Notes under the pieces: generated by a model | Seen by the model: only the letters and a program-made list of their open reading frames with translations | Databases searched by the model: none | Told to the model about the DNA's origin: nothing | From: Actibacterium lipolyticum | GTDB taxonomy: Bacteria; Pseudomonadota; Alphaproteobacteria; Rhodobacterales; Rhodobacteraceae | NCBI RefSeq assembly: GCF_900184935.1 | Contig: NZ_FXYE01000002.1 | Location: 868,001-932,000 of the forward strand | Direction of reading: 5' to 3' | DNA length: 64,000 nucleotides | Shown: in pieces, positions 15,911 to 24,683 of the stretch | Layout of the letters: every line of letters starts with the position of its first letter | How positions within the stretch are numbered: the stretch's first letter is position 1 | Position numbers and translations under genes: made by a program

Positions 15911-17659
15911 CTATCCGGCCCTATTGGTAATCCACCGGCACTGATACGGGGCCATAGGGATGTCGGTGCCAGACGCTGAAATCTTTTCCCCTGACAACAG
16001 GTCCACCCAGTCTTCTCCGCCGATCAGGTTGATCGACAGTGGCGGAACGGCGACGTGATCTTTGCTGACGTTGTGCAGGGCAAAAATCGATTGGTCGCGA
16101 TCTAGGCTTTGCCGCCAGATGCCGAAGACGCGTTCGTCCATGTGCAAGGTGAATTGCGTTGCGTTCGGGTGGAACGCGTTCTGGCGGCACCGAATTTCGA
16201 CCCGCTCTTTCATTCCGCGCAGCACCTTGGAATGGGTCGAGTTTTCGTCCGACAGCAGCTCGCGCAGCTTGGGGTAATCCCACCGGTGGCGGTTGATCGC
16301 GCGGTTGATGCCAGTCTTTTCAACGCCCTCGTGGTCATTCGGCGTTCCCAGCAAGGAATGGATGTAAAACGCGGGTATCCCCTCTAGCGCCATGGCGATG
16401 GTCTGACAGCAAAGGAAACGTTCGACCTGCCATTCATCTTCGCCTTCGAACGTGCCCTTCATGGCATCGAAGAAGGTTATGTTCAGCTCGTAAGGGGCCT
16501 CTCCGCCATCGGGCAGCGCGCGCATTGAGACCTTGCCACCGAAGTTCTTGACCGTATCGATCACCTTAGTGGTTTCGTCCGCGTCCAGAATACCTTCGGC
16601 CGGGCGCATCCCTATCCCATCGTGCGACGCGGTGAAGTTAAGATAGGCACATCCAAGCTGCGCAGGCGGCATCGAAACCTGCCAGCGCTTCAAATGCGCC
16701 GCAGTCCCACTTAGCAGGGCGTGCAACAACAGCGGCGGAAGAGAGAAGTTATAGACCGCGTGCGCCTCGTTCCGGTTGCCGAAGTACGACAGGTTTTCAA
16801 CGTTGGGAACGTTGGTTTCGGTCAAAAGGATCAGCGGTTCGACGGCAAAGTCGCACAGCACGCGCATCAACTGAACGATGGCGTGGGTCTGGGGCAGGTG
16901 AATGCAGTTAGTGCCAATCTCTTTCCAGATAAAGGCAACCGCATCCAAACGAATGATCCGCACGCCATGGTCGATATGCAGGCGCATGATGCGCAGGAAT
17001 TCCAGCAGAACCTCGGGGTTGCGGAAATCCACATCAACCTGATCGTGGCTGAAGGTGCACCAGACGTGGCGCTTTCCGTTGGCGGTTTCAACTTCGCGCA
17101 ACAACGGGCTGGTGCGCGGGCGCACAACATCGGTCAGATCATCAGCCGGGCTGGCTTCGAAGAAGAACTTGTCAAACGGTTCGTGACCCTGAAGGTATTC
17201 GTTAAACCACGTGCCCTGACTGGACACATGATTCAGCACCAGATCGGACATCAGTTTGAATTCGCCCGAAATCCGTTCAATATCCGCCCAATCGCCCAGA
17301 TGGCTGTTCACTGCGCGGTAATCCGTAACCGCGAACCCATCGTCCGAGGTGAACGGGAAGAACGGCAGAATATGCACCGAATTGATGCTGCCCTTCAGAT
17401 ATCGGTTCAGAAAATCGTTCAGCAGGTCCAGCGGTTTGTGCTGCCCATCGACCAGTGAGTTTCCGTAGGTGATGACCATCGCGTCCTTGGAAGACCACAG
17501 CCGATTACCCGGCATCCGCGCGCGTTTACGGCGGCTGGTGCCGTTGGGCCAAAACGCTTCGATCATTTGCGAAGTCAGGATATTCGCATCAACATCGGGG
17601 TAAATCCGGCCGATCAGATCGGCCATTTTCACGCTAAGGGTCGGCGGCGTATTGGTCAT
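15911..17659 (-). CDS. GH13_18 sugar phosphorylase, probably glucosylglycerate phosphorylase
   Basis: A 582-residue TIM-barrel enzyme of the sucrose-phosphorylase branch of GH13. The nucleophile is Asp239 (RLDAVAF), the acid/base Glu281 (LLTETN) and the stabiliser Asp347 (TASHDGIG). It is clearly longer than true sucrose phosphorylases (about 500 residues). In the acceptor loop it has SLLGTPNDHEGVEKTG, followed by INRAINRHRW, which I associate with glucosylglycerate phosphorylases such as E. coli YcjM. Being 2 kb from gpgS-gpgP supports this. The products would be glucose-1-phosphate and D-glycerate. The ATG at 17659 is chosen; the 58 codons upstream have no similarity. Sucrose phosphorylase remains the alternative. 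Confidence 0.78.
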   Translation of the reverse strand: MTNTPPTLSVKMADLIGRIYPDVDANILTSQMIEAFWPNGTSRRKRARMPGNRLWSSKDAMVITYGNSLVDGQHKPLDLLNDFLNRYLKGSINSVHILPFFPFTSDDGFAVTDYRAVNSHLGDWADIERISGEFKLMSDLVLNHVSSQGTWFNEYLQGHEPFDKFFFEASPADDLTDVVRPRTSPLLREVETANGKRHVWCTFSHDQVDVDFRNPEVLLEFLRIMRLHIDHGVRIIRLDAVAFIWKEIGTNCIHLPQTHAIVQLMRVLCDFAVEPLILLTETNVPNVENLSYFGNRNEAHAVYNFSLPPLLLHALLSGTAAHLKRWQVSMPPAQLGCAYLNFTASHDGIGMRPAEGILDADETTKVIDTVKNFGGKVSMRALPDGGEAPYELNITFFDAMKGTFEGEDEWQVERFLCCQTIAMALEGIPAFYIHSLLGTPNDHEGVEKTGINRAINRHRWDYPKLRELLSDENSTHSKVLRGMKERVEIRCRQNAFHPNATQFTLHMDERVFGIWRQSLDRDQSIFALHNVSKDHVAVPPLSINLIGGEDWVDLLSGEKISASGTDIPMAPYQCRWITNRAG

Positions 17660-17846
17660 GGCACTTCGCTTCGTAGGTTTCCGCCACAGTCGCCAAATTC
17701 CTAAGCGCTGACAAGGGATCGCGGCCAATCTTCGCCGGTGCCACGACCGATGCTGGTGCGAATCCGCACCCCGCAATAACCTGACGCATAAATAAGATGC
17801 AGTGATCGGCGCATTTGGCTGAAACCTGTTCATTTGCGCGAAAATT

Positions 17847-17864
17847 AATTTCTCAGAATAAATT
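17847..17864. promoter_or_regulatory. Candidate XylR (ROK) operator
   Basis: AATTT-CTCAGAAT-AAATT, an AT-rich dyad with 12 of 18 positions symmetrical. A related element (AATTT ... CGCTGAATTAAATT) occurs before xylF at 24570-24589, and further AATTTAA/GAAAAT sequence lies at 17944-17960. Shared occurrence before xylA and xylF suggests a ROK-regulator site; the assignment is tentative. Confidence 0.35.
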
Positions 17865-17969
17865 TATAAGGCCTGTATTCATAGGTTTTGGCAAAAAAAG
17901 TGATCACCAGCCGGAAAATGGGCCGTTTTTATTTTGACAAATAAATTTAAAAGTGAAAATCTACTCCAG

Positions 17970-18022
17970 AGACTTGGGAGGAGTCTTTGAAACGGCCACA
18001 GCAGGTGCCTTAGGCAACCTGC
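17970..18022 (+). promoter_or_regulatory. Structured xylA leader with possible 8-codon leader peptide
   Basis: AGACT-TGGGAGG-AGTCT (17970-17986) is a hairpin that exposes or hides a perfect GGAGG. From it a TTG at 17987 opens an eight-residue frame (MKRPQQVP) whose stop TAG (18011-18013) lies in a second hairpin, GCAGGT-GCC-TTA-GGC-A-ACCTGC (18001-18022). The xylA start is 60 bases further on. The layout resembles a translational attenuator but could be chance. Confidence 0.35.
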
Positions 18023-18081
18023 ATGTGTTTGTTCAATCCCCGCCCAGGCAGCCAGACATGAAACACAACAAGGGCACTCCG

Positions 18082-19395
18082 ATGAGCACCGGCTTTTTCA
18101 AAGATATTCCCGCCATTAAGTTCGAAGGCGAAAATAGCAGCAACCCGCTGGCCTTCCGCCACTATAACCCTGACGAAATCGTCATGGGCAAACGCATGGA
18201 AGATCACCTGCGATTTGCCGTCTGTTACTGGCACAACTTCGTATGGCCGGGCGGCGACCCCTTCGGTGGCCAGACCTTCGAACGCCCTTGGTTTCCCGCC
18301 GACGAGATGGGCCTTGCCAAGCTGAAGGCCGACGTCGCCTTTGAAATGTTCACGACGCTGGGCGCACCCTTTTTCTGCTTCCACGACGCCGATGTCCGCC
18401 CCGAAGGCAAAACCTTTGCCGAAAATACCAAGGCGCTGGAAGAAATCACCGACTATTTCGCCGGCAAGATGGAAGAAACCGGCGTTAAGCTGCTGTGGGG
18501 CACCGCGAACCTGTTTTCGCACCGCCGTTATATGGCGGGCGCTGCAACGAACCCTGACCCAGACGTATTCGCCTTTGGCGCGGCAACGGTCAAAACCTGC
18601 ATGGATGCCACGCACCGCCTGAACGGCGAAAACTATGTTCTGTGGGGCGGTCGCGAAGGGTATGAAACCCTTTTGAACACCGACATGGGCCGCGAAGATG
18701 CACAGCTGGGCCGGTTCCTGAACATGGTGGTCGAGTATAAGCACAAGATTGGCTACAAAGGTGCGATCCTGATCGAACCAAAGCCGCAAGAACCAACCAA
18801 GCACCAGTATGACTATGACGTGGCCACGGTTTACGGCTTCCTTAAACGTCACGGGCTGGAGAACGAGGTAAAACTCAACCTCGAACAGGGCCACGCGATC
18901 TTGGCCGGGCACAGCTTTGAACATGAACTTGCGCTGGCCAATGCGCTTGGCGTGCTTGGTTCGATCGACATGAACCGGAACGACTATCAATCGGGGTGGG
19001 ACACGGATCAGTTCCCCAACAATGCCCCCGAAGTCGCACTTGCCTATTACCACATCCTACAGGGTGGCGGGTTCACCTCTGGCGGCACGAACTTCGATTC
19101 CAAACTGCGCCGTCAATCGATCGACCCAGAAGACCTGATTTTGGGCCACATCGGTGGCATGGATATCTGTGCACGCGGCCTGAAAGCCGCCGCCGCGATG
19201 ATCGAAGACGGCACTCTGCCTCAGTTCGTCGAAGACCGCTATGCCGGTTGGAACGGCGCAGAAGCCCAGAAAATTCTGGCGGGCGATTATGCGCTGGAAG
19301 ACATGGTGTCTTACGTCGAAAAGGCCAATGTGAACCCAGAGCCTGTCTCGGGTAAGCAGGAATACCTTGAAAACGTCGTCAATCGCTTTGTGTGA
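18082..19395 (+). CDS. xylA: Xylose isomerase
   Basis: Converts D-xylose to D-xylulose. The 437-residue length matches the E. coli enzyme (440). Visible landmarks are WPGGDPFGG near residue 54, FFCFHDAD (catalytic histidine, about 97-104), [17 protein letters not shown] (metal-binding Glu and the Lys/His loop) and GSIDMNRND with later metal ligands. ATG 18082 is preferred, with AAGGG seven bases upstream; ATG 18058 is possible. galM follows after 3 bp. Regulation by the neighbouring ROK protein is likely. No xylulokinase gene is linked within the window. Confidence 0.95.
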   Translation: MSTGFFKDIPAIKFEGENSSNPLAFRHYNPDEIVMGKRMEDHLRFAVCYWHNFVWPGGDPFGGQTFERPWFPADEMGLAKLKADVAFEMFTTLGAPFFCFHDADVRPEGKTFAENTKALEEITDYFAGKMEETGVKLLWGTANLFSHRRYMAGAATNPDPDVFAFGAATVKTCMDATHRLNGENYVLWGGREGYETLLNTDMGREDAQLGRFLNMVVEYKHKIGYKGAILIEPKPQEPTKHQYDYDVATVYGFLKRHGLENEVKLNLEQGHAILAGHSFEHELALANALGVLGSIDMNRNDYQSGWDTDQFPNNAPEVALAYYHILQGGGFTSGGTNFDSKLRRQSIDPEDLILGHIGGMDICARGLKAAAAMIEDGTLPQFVEDRYAGWNGAEAQKILAGDYALEDMVSYVEKANVNPEPVSGKQEYLENVVNRFV

Positions 19396-19398
19396 TTG

Positions 19399-20391
19399 AT
19401 GATCCGCGCCCTGCCACAGCTTGGCCAAATCGACGGCCATGAGGTACGCGAAGCGGTGTTAGAGGATGGAGATGTTCGCATCTCCATCCTTTCGCTTGGC
19501 TGCATCACGCGCGACTGGCGCGTTGGCGGGGTGCCTATGGTTTTGGGCTATGCTGATCCGGCCGATTACCTGACCAACCCCAATTACTTCGGCGTAATCG
19601 CCGGGCGCGTGGCAAACCGCACGGCGATGGGGCGCTTTTCACTGGATGGAGAGACCGTTCAGCTAAGCCAGAACGAAGGGGCCAACCACCTGCATGGCGG
19701 CCATCGCGGCATTGGCGCGCGGAATTGGCAGTTGGATCAAGACGCAGCGCAATCCGTGCGCCTGACCTATCACTCCCCCCATGGGGAGGAAGGGTATCCT
19801 GGCGCCGTGGATTTCACTGTCACCATCACCCTGGCCGGCAACACCCTGACATACGTGATGGAGGGATCACCTGACCGCCCTACCCCCATCAACTTGGCGC
19901 AGCATTCCTATTACAACCTGACGGGCGGAGGCCCCGTGCGAGATCACCGCGTCATGGTTCACGCCAACGGGTTCACCGCATCGGACGCCAACGGCATCCC
20001 CACCGGCGCAGTGTCAGACGCCGCGGGGACCCGGTTTGATTTCAACCAACCGCGCAGCTTGGAACAGGCCGATCCGCAACAGTTGGGGTATGACATCAAC
20101 CTAGTGCTGGACGGCAAGTCACCCACCGCGATGGTGCAAGCGCCCAACGGCATGCAACTTACCCTGTGGTCCGATCAACCCGGCCTTCAGCTTTATGACG
20201 CGATGCATACCGGCCCAACGCCGGGCGGGCACGATGGCCAGACCTATGATCGTTTTCACGGCCTGTGCCTTGAACCTCAGTCCTTTCCAGACAGCTTGAA
20301 CAACCCGGATTTTCCGCCGATCATCTATTCGCCCGAACGGCCCTATCGCCAAACGCTGCGCGTAGAGATTGCGCAAGGAAAACCTGAATGA
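19399..20391 (+). CDS. galM: Aldose 1-epimerase (mutarotase)
   Basis: Interconverts the alpha and beta anomers of aldoses and so feeds XylA with the right anomer. The 330-residue protein has the GalM hallmarks GVIAGRVANR, NHLHGGHRGIGARNW (catalytic His), INLAQHSYYNL (second catalytic His) and LCLEPQSFPDS (catalytic Glu near the end). ATG 19399 is used; the TTG just before it is also in frame. It overlaps the peroxidase gene by ATGA, so xylA-galM-peroxidase form one transcript. Confidence 0.92.
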   Translation: MIRALPQLGQIDGHEVREAVLEDGDVRISILSLGCITRDWRVGGVPMVLGYADPADYLTNPNYFGVIAGRVANRTAMGRFSLDGETVQLSQNEGANHLHGGHRGIGARNWQLDQDAAQSVRLTYHSPHGEEGYPGAVDFTVTITLAGNTLTYVMEGSPDRPTPINLAQHSYYNLTGGGPVRDHRVMVHANGFTASDANGIPTGAVSDAAGTRFDFNQPRSLEQADPQQLGYDINLVLDGKSPTAMVQAPNGMQLTLWSDQPGLQLYDAMHTGPTPGGHDGQTYDRFHGLCLEPQSFPDSLNNPDFPPIIYSPERPYRQTLRVEIAQGKPE

Positions 20392-21692
20392 CCAAGCCTG
20401 CGAAAATCGGCGCTATCCTTACCCTGCTTGCAGGCCCTGTGGCGGCCGACCTTCCGCTGCCCAATGCAGTGTTTCCTGAACAAGACATGGCCGAGGTGCG
20501 CCTTGGCCAGTTGCTGTTTTACGATCCCATCCTATCGGGCAACAAACAGGTCAGCTGCGCCACCTGCCACCATCCGCGCTTTGGCACGTCAGACGGGTTA
20601 TCGCTGGGCTTGGGCGATGGCGGCATGGGCCTAGGCACCGCGCGTAAGATCGACGCCGAAAACCTGCCCGAACAGCGGGTGCCACGCAACGCGCCCGCCA
20701 TGTTTAACCTTGGCGCAACCGAATTCACCCGGTTCTTCCATGATGGCCGGCTGGAAGATGACCCAACCCGCCCCTCGGGCATCCGCACCCCGCTGGACGA
20801 AGACATGGTCACCGGCTTTGACAACGCCCTGTCCGCCCAAGCGATGTTCCCTGTCTTATCAGCGGATGAAATGGCCGGGCATTATTCGGAAAACGAGATC
20901 TCTAAATCCGTGCGACAGGGGCTTTTGGCGCAACCCGGCGGCGCGTGGGACAAAATCTCGGCCCGTATCGCATCAATCCCTGACTACTCCGATGCCTTCG
21001 CAGAGGTCATCGGGCCGGATCAGCCTATTCGTTTCACCGACATTTCTAACGCGATGGCCGCGTTCATTGCCTTTGAATGGCGCGCTGACAACAGCCCGTT
21101 TGACCAACACATTCGCGGAGAGGCCACGCTGACCGGCGCCGCGCTGGACGGGATGGAGCTTTTCTATGGCAAGGCGCAATGCGCCACCTGTCATTCTGGG
21201 CAATTCCAGACCGACCATGGCTTTCACGCCATCGCCATGCCCCAGATCGGCCCCGGCAAAGCTGCGCGTTTTGAAAGCCACGCGCGCGATACTGGCCGTA
21301 TGCGCGTGACCGGCGCGCCCGAGGATGCCTATCGGTTCCGCACACCATCGCTTCGCAACATCGCCCAAACCGCACCTTACGGCCACGATGGTGCATATGC
21401 CACGTTGGAAGGGGTCGTGCGCCATCACCTTGACCCTGTTGCAGCGCTAATTGCCTATGATCCTGCGCAGGCGGTTTTACCCGAAATCCCTGATGCGATG
21501 GATTTTCCCGTCATGTCAAACGCGCCGGAAATGGACGCAATCGCCCGCGCGAACGAGCTTGCCCCGATGGAGCTAAGCGACGCAGAAGTCGCTGCCCTGC
21601 TGGCGTTCCTAGAGGCACTGACCGACCCATCCAGCGCGGCAGGCCGCCTTGGCGTTCCAGATGCGGTGCCAAGCGGGCTTCCCGTGGATTAA
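20388..21692 (+). CDS. Di-heme cytochrome c peroxidase / MauG-family protein
   Basis: A periplasmic 434-residue protein with a signal peptide (ILTLLAGPVAADL) and two haem c sites, CATCHH at 57-62 and CATCHS at 265-270. It has the CCP/MauG domain order. Members either reduce hydrogen peroxide or, like MauG, oxidise a partner protein. It is the third gene of the xylA transcript, an unusual place. The FG-GAP/ASPIC gene meets it tail to tail with a 4-bp overlap. It is longer than bacterial CcpA (about 330), closer to MauG-like members. A protein-modifying role on that neighbour is a hypothesis only. Confidence 0.85.
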   Translation: MTKPAKIGAILTLLAGPVAADLPLPNAVFPEQDMAEVRLGQLLFYDPILSGNKQVSCATCHHPRFGTSDGLSLGLGDGGMGLGTARKIDAENLPEQRVPRNAPAMFNLGATEFTRFFHDGRLEDDPTRPSGIRTPLDEDMVTGFDNALSAQAMFPVLSADEMAGHYSENEISKSVRQGLLAQPGGAWDKISARIASIPDYSDAFAEVIGPDQPIRFTDISNAMAAFIAFEWRADNSPFDQHIRGEATLTGAALDGMELFYGKAQCATCHSGQFQTDHGFHAIAMPQIGPGKAARFESHARDTGRMRVTGAPEDAYRFRTPSLRNIAQTAPYGHDGAYATLEGVVRHHLDPVAALIAYDPAQAVLPEIPDAMDFPVMSNAPEMDAIARANELAPMELSDAEVAALLAFLEALTDPSSAAGRLGVPDAVPSGLPVD

Positions 21693-23245
21693 CGCGCAGT
21701 GACCGAAAGGCTGGCCCCATCAGGCGAAAGCGTCAGAACCTGCCCCGCCTGAACGGTCGCCCAATCGCTGACCACACCGCCCGGCCAAATCACACGAACC
21801 TGCGCCTCTGCCTGGTCGCCCAGCCCGAAATGCTGAAACCCAGCCGTGCCGCCAGCGTGACCGCCACCAACGGTCAGTTCACGCGATTGCACCCCGGTTT
21901 CGGTTTTCACCTCTAACCACGCGCCGATGGCATCAACGTTGGGGGCCGGTTGGCGCAAGGACAGCAACAGCCACTGGCCTGCGTCGCTGGTCACGTTCTC
22001 ATAAACCTCTACCGGGGCGCGGCGGTTCACCACCGCAAGGTCCAAACGCCCATCAAGGTTCAGATCCACCAACGCCGCGCCACGGCTGCGCGCCATACTG
22101 GCGACACCAGCATCACCACCACCTTCGGCAAACCGACCATCATCCAGTTGCAGCAACAGGTTGTTGGGGTCCTTCATCGCGCTGCCCGGCATCTGTTCGA
22201 CATTTCCTTTAGCGATGAAAATATCGTCGCGCCCATCGTTCTGAACATCGCCGAATGCAACGTGCCATCCGGTCGACGGCCGCCCATCGCCACCCATATG
22301 CGGGCGGTGCGCGGTGGTGCCTTTTTCGAACGTTGCATCCCGGAAATCCGGGCCAGTCGCGCCATCGGCCAGCATCTGAAGCTTTTGATCGCCCATGGAG
22401 CTTAGATAGACCTCGGGCAAGCCATCACCGCTGATGTCGCGGCTGGCGATGCCCATGCCCCACAGCATATATCGCCGCCATCCGTCGCCTTCGCCATAAA
22501 GACGCGGGCTGGGCTGCATCGCCCACATCTGCTCCTGCCCGCCTTTAACGTAATAGTGTCGATCGTTGCTAACCCTCAGATCAGCGCGCCCTGTGCGGCC
22601 CCAATCCGAAAACAACATCGAAAGCGCGCAATACCCCGGCGACAGGTCAACGGGCGCGCCGTATCCCCGGCCCTTGGGGCGCAGCAATTCATTGGTGTCG
22701 CAGGTTTGAAACGGCCCTTCGGGGTTGTGCCGGTCAACATAGTTTCCGATGGCAAGCGTGGGCAGATCATTGCCGTCTTCCCATGCGGCGGAAAACGCAG
22801 TGCTCCACTTATCACCGCCACTTAGGCCAAGCGCGTTGGGAAACGGGGCAAAGCTGCAATCGGGGCCGCCCTTCAACAACTGATTTTCACCGACCCGCAG
22901 CACGAACAAATCCTGCCAGCCATCGCTATCCACATCCAACGGATAGGCCCCGATCACCCCCGTCAGGGCAAGCGACACCGGAGTGTTTTGCTGAAAGCTA
23001 AGCGTGCCGCCACGCTGCGAGCTGTTGCGCAACAATGCGGCGGGCGCTTGCCCACCTGCGGCGTAAAGTTCCGGCAAGGCATCCCCATCGCAGTCAAAAG
23101 CGGCAATTCCGCCGCCCACGAAGTGTTCCCACCCGCCCACATATTGATGATCGATGCCAAGCTGCGCGCCACGCTCAACAAACGCGGGATCTGCTTGCGC
23201 AGCCCCGGCCATAAGCGCCAAAATGATCGAAGTGTTAAGCCGCAT
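21689..23245 (-). CDS. CRTAC1/ASPIC-UnbV family FG-GAP repeat protein
   Basis: A 518-residue exported protein (signal peptide ending GAAQA). It contains several FG-GAP calcium loops: DCDGDALPEL, DVDSDGWQDLFV, DISGDGLPEVYLS, NDGRDDIFI and DLNLDGRLDLAVVN. A C-terminal ASPIC/UnbV domain holds VRVIWPGG. Four cysteines could form two disulfides. The fold is a beta-propeller; the family function is not settled. The start at 23245 lies 11 bp inside the end of the ROK regulator gene, so it is probably translated from the xylR message. Its position opposite a di-heme enzyme is notable. Confidence 0.82.
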   Translation of the reverse strand: MRLNTSIILALMAGAAQADPAFVERGAQLGIDHQYVGGWEHFVGGGIAAFDCDGDALPELYAAGGQAPAALLRNSSQRGGTLSFQQNTPVSLALTGVIGAYPLDVDSDGWQDLFVLRVGENQLLKGGPDCSFAPFPNALGLSGGDKWSTAFSAAWEDGNDLPTLAIGNYVDRHNPEGPFQTCDTNELLRPKGRGYGAPVDLSPGYCALSMLFSDWGRTGRADLRVSNDRHYYVKGGQEQMWAMQPSPRLYGEGDGWRRYMLWGMGIASRDISGDGLPEVYLSSMGDQKLQMLADGATGPDFRDATFEKGTTAHRPHMGGDGRPSTGWHVAFGDVQNDGRDDIFIAKGNVEQMPGSAMKDPNNLLLQLDDGRFAEGGGDAGVASMARSRGAALVDLNLDGRLDLAVVNRRAPVEVYENVTSDAGQWLLLSLRQPAPNVDAIGAWLEVKTETGVQSRELTVGGGHAGGTAGFQHFGLGDQAEAQVRVIWPGGVVSDWATVQAGQVLTLSPDGASLSVTAR

Positions 23246-24443
23246 TTCCAGCGATATCCTGTAGGGCAATCTCGGCCACGCCTTCGATGGCATAGGCCGC
23301 CGCCCCCTTGGCCCACATCAGATCGCCCCACTTGTGGATGCGAACTTCGGGCGGCGCCATGTCAATCTGCACGATAGATTTGCGGATGCCATCCAAGACA
23401 TCCTCGGCATAAAGATAATCAAACTGCATCCGCTCACCCGACAGGATGATCAGCTCTGGGTCAAAAATGTTGACGATATTGGCCAGGCCCATCGCAAACA
23501 TCCGACCGGCGCGATCAAAGATCGACTTGGCGGTTTCATCCCCCGCCTGTGCGGCTTCGACCAAGGATTGCAGTTTTTGCGCGGTGGTGGCGCGGTCGGC
23601 GAAGTCCGTCGTTGTCGCGGCCTCGCGCAGCAACGCGTAATCCGCGACATAGGCTTCTAGGCAGCCACGCTGCCCACACCGGCACAGCGCGCCATCCAGT
23701 TGAACCTTGGTGTGCCCGAACTCGGCGCCGCAGCCGCGCGCGCCGCGATAGATTTCGTGATTCACCACGATCCCCATCCCCACGCCGCTTTCAATCGTCA
23801 GAACGATGAAATCGCTGACCCCGCGCCCGTGACCGAAATATTGTTCGGCCATTGCGACAAGGTTGGCGTCGTTGTCGATGAACACCGGCATGTCCAGATC
23901 AGCCATAAGCATTTCGCGAAGCGGCACATTCCGCTCTGAAAGGCCCGGCGACCAGTAAACAGTACCGTGGGCGGCGTCGACCGTACCGGCCATCCCGATA
24001 CCAATGCCCGCCAAAGCGTCCATCGTCATCCCCGCCGTAGACACCGCATGTTCAAGCGCCCGCCGAAACAGCGGCAAAAGCTCGGCAGCCTTAAAGCGCG
24101 CGCGATCAAGCTCCAGACAGGCCTCTCCGACCAGTGTCCCCTCAAAATCGACAAGGGCGACCGCGATTGTTTGATGCGAAAGCTTCATCCCCGCAACAAT
24201 ACGCGCCGCGCCGCGTACCTTTAGGTCAACGCGCGGGCGACCGCGGCGCAAGTCATTGTCTTGACTGGGGCCTGTTTCCTCTATCAGACCTTCGCGTATA
24301 AGCTCAGCAGTGATCGACGTGACTGTCGCAGGACTGATTCCTGTCTCACGCGCCAAATCGACTCGTGCAATACGCCCGGCCTTCCGTATGGTAGAAAACA
24401 CGAGTCTTCGACCGGCGTCCCTTTGGTCCGTCACCATATGCAC
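23235..24443 (-). CDS. xylR: ROK-family transcriptional regulator, probable XylR
   Basis: A 402-residue repressor of the NagC/XylR type. It has an N-terminal winged helix (RVDLARETGISPATVTSIT) then a ROK sugar-kinase-like domain. The domain has IGIGMAGTVD, FIDNDANLVAMAE, and GHTKVQLDGALCRCGQRGCLEAYV with the ROK zinc-site CxCGxxGC motif. The start is the GTG at 24443 (GGGAGG five bases upstream) or the ATG at 24437. It sits between xylA-galM and xylFHG, transcribed away from xylF, so control of both xylose units is likely. D-xylose as inducer is inferred from context. Confidence 0.88.
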   Translation of the reverse strand: MHMVTDQRDAGRRLVFSTIRKAGRIARVDLARETGISPATVTSITAELIREGLIEETGPSQDNDLRRGRPRVDLKVRGAARIVAGMKLSHQTIAVALVDFEGTLVGEACLELDRARFKAAELLPLFRRALEHAVSTAGMTMDALAGIGIGMAGTVDAAHGTVYWSPGLSERNVPLREMLMADLDMPVFIDNDANLVAMAEQYFGHGRGVSDFIVLTIESGVGMGIVVNHEIYRGARGCGAEFGHTKVQLDGALCRCGQRGCLEAYVADYALLREAATTTDFADRATTAQKLQSLVEAAQAGDETAKSIFDRAGRMFAMGLANIVNIFDPELIILSGERMQFDYLYAEDVLDGIRKSIVQIDMAPPEVRIHKWGDLMWAKGAAAYAIEGVAEIALQDIAGNAA

Positions 24444-24569
24444 TGCATCCTCCCTTTCGCGACCCTATAGATAGGACCACGCAAGGGCAATAATTTACGA
24501 CCAAAATCAAACTTGCAAGAAAAACGACGATTCGCGTGCCATTTTCTATTTTTGACGTCAAGAATTCGA

Positions 24570-24589
24570 AATTTTCGCTGAATTAAATT
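24570..24589. promoter_or_regulatory. Candidate XylR operator before xylF
   Basis: AATTT, ten bases, AAATT (24570-24589) immediately upstream of the predicted xylF -35. It shares GAAT(A/T)AAATT with the dyad before xylA. A perfect 10-bp palindrome TTGACGTCAA also occurs at 24552-24561. Confidence 0.35.
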
Positions 24590-24617
24590 GGACATCCAAA
24601 TTATTGGGTGTTAGGAT
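24588..24617 (+). promoter_or_regulatory. Predicted xylF promoter
   Basis: TTGGAC at 24588-24593, 18 bases, TAGGAT at 24612-24617. The -35 lies in a short TTGGA-CA-TCCAA dyad. Start of transcription near 24624 would give a 60-base leader to the xylF ATG. Confidence 0.45.
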
Positions 24618-24683
24618 TTTTCGTAATTCGCCTCGAATCTGCCCAGTGGCTATCGAGGTCGGATGAAAAAACGGGAGGAAACC

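Larger units (their letters stand above)
17660..18081. other. Divergent regulatory region between the GH13 phosphorylase and xylA
   Basis: 422 bp with no convincing gene. The centre (17840-17965) is very AT-rich and holds an AATTT-N8-AAATT dyad at 17847-17864 and a TTGACA at 17934-17939, probably the xylA -35 though a good -10 is not visible. The last 110 bp form a structured xylA leader described separately. Confidence 0.55.

Noticed and set aside
16721-17458. 245-codon open frame opposite the GH13 phosphorylase
   Set aside because: Antisense shadow; all catalytic motifs are on the minus strand.
15911-17659. Plain sucrose phosphorylase
   Set aside because: Kept as an alternative only: the protein is about 80 residues too long, the acceptor loop differs and the neighbours make glucosylglycerate.
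18010-19053. 347-codon open frame antisense to xylA
   Set aside because: It mirrors the xylA codons, has no ribosome site or family motifs, and xylA itself is beyond doubt.
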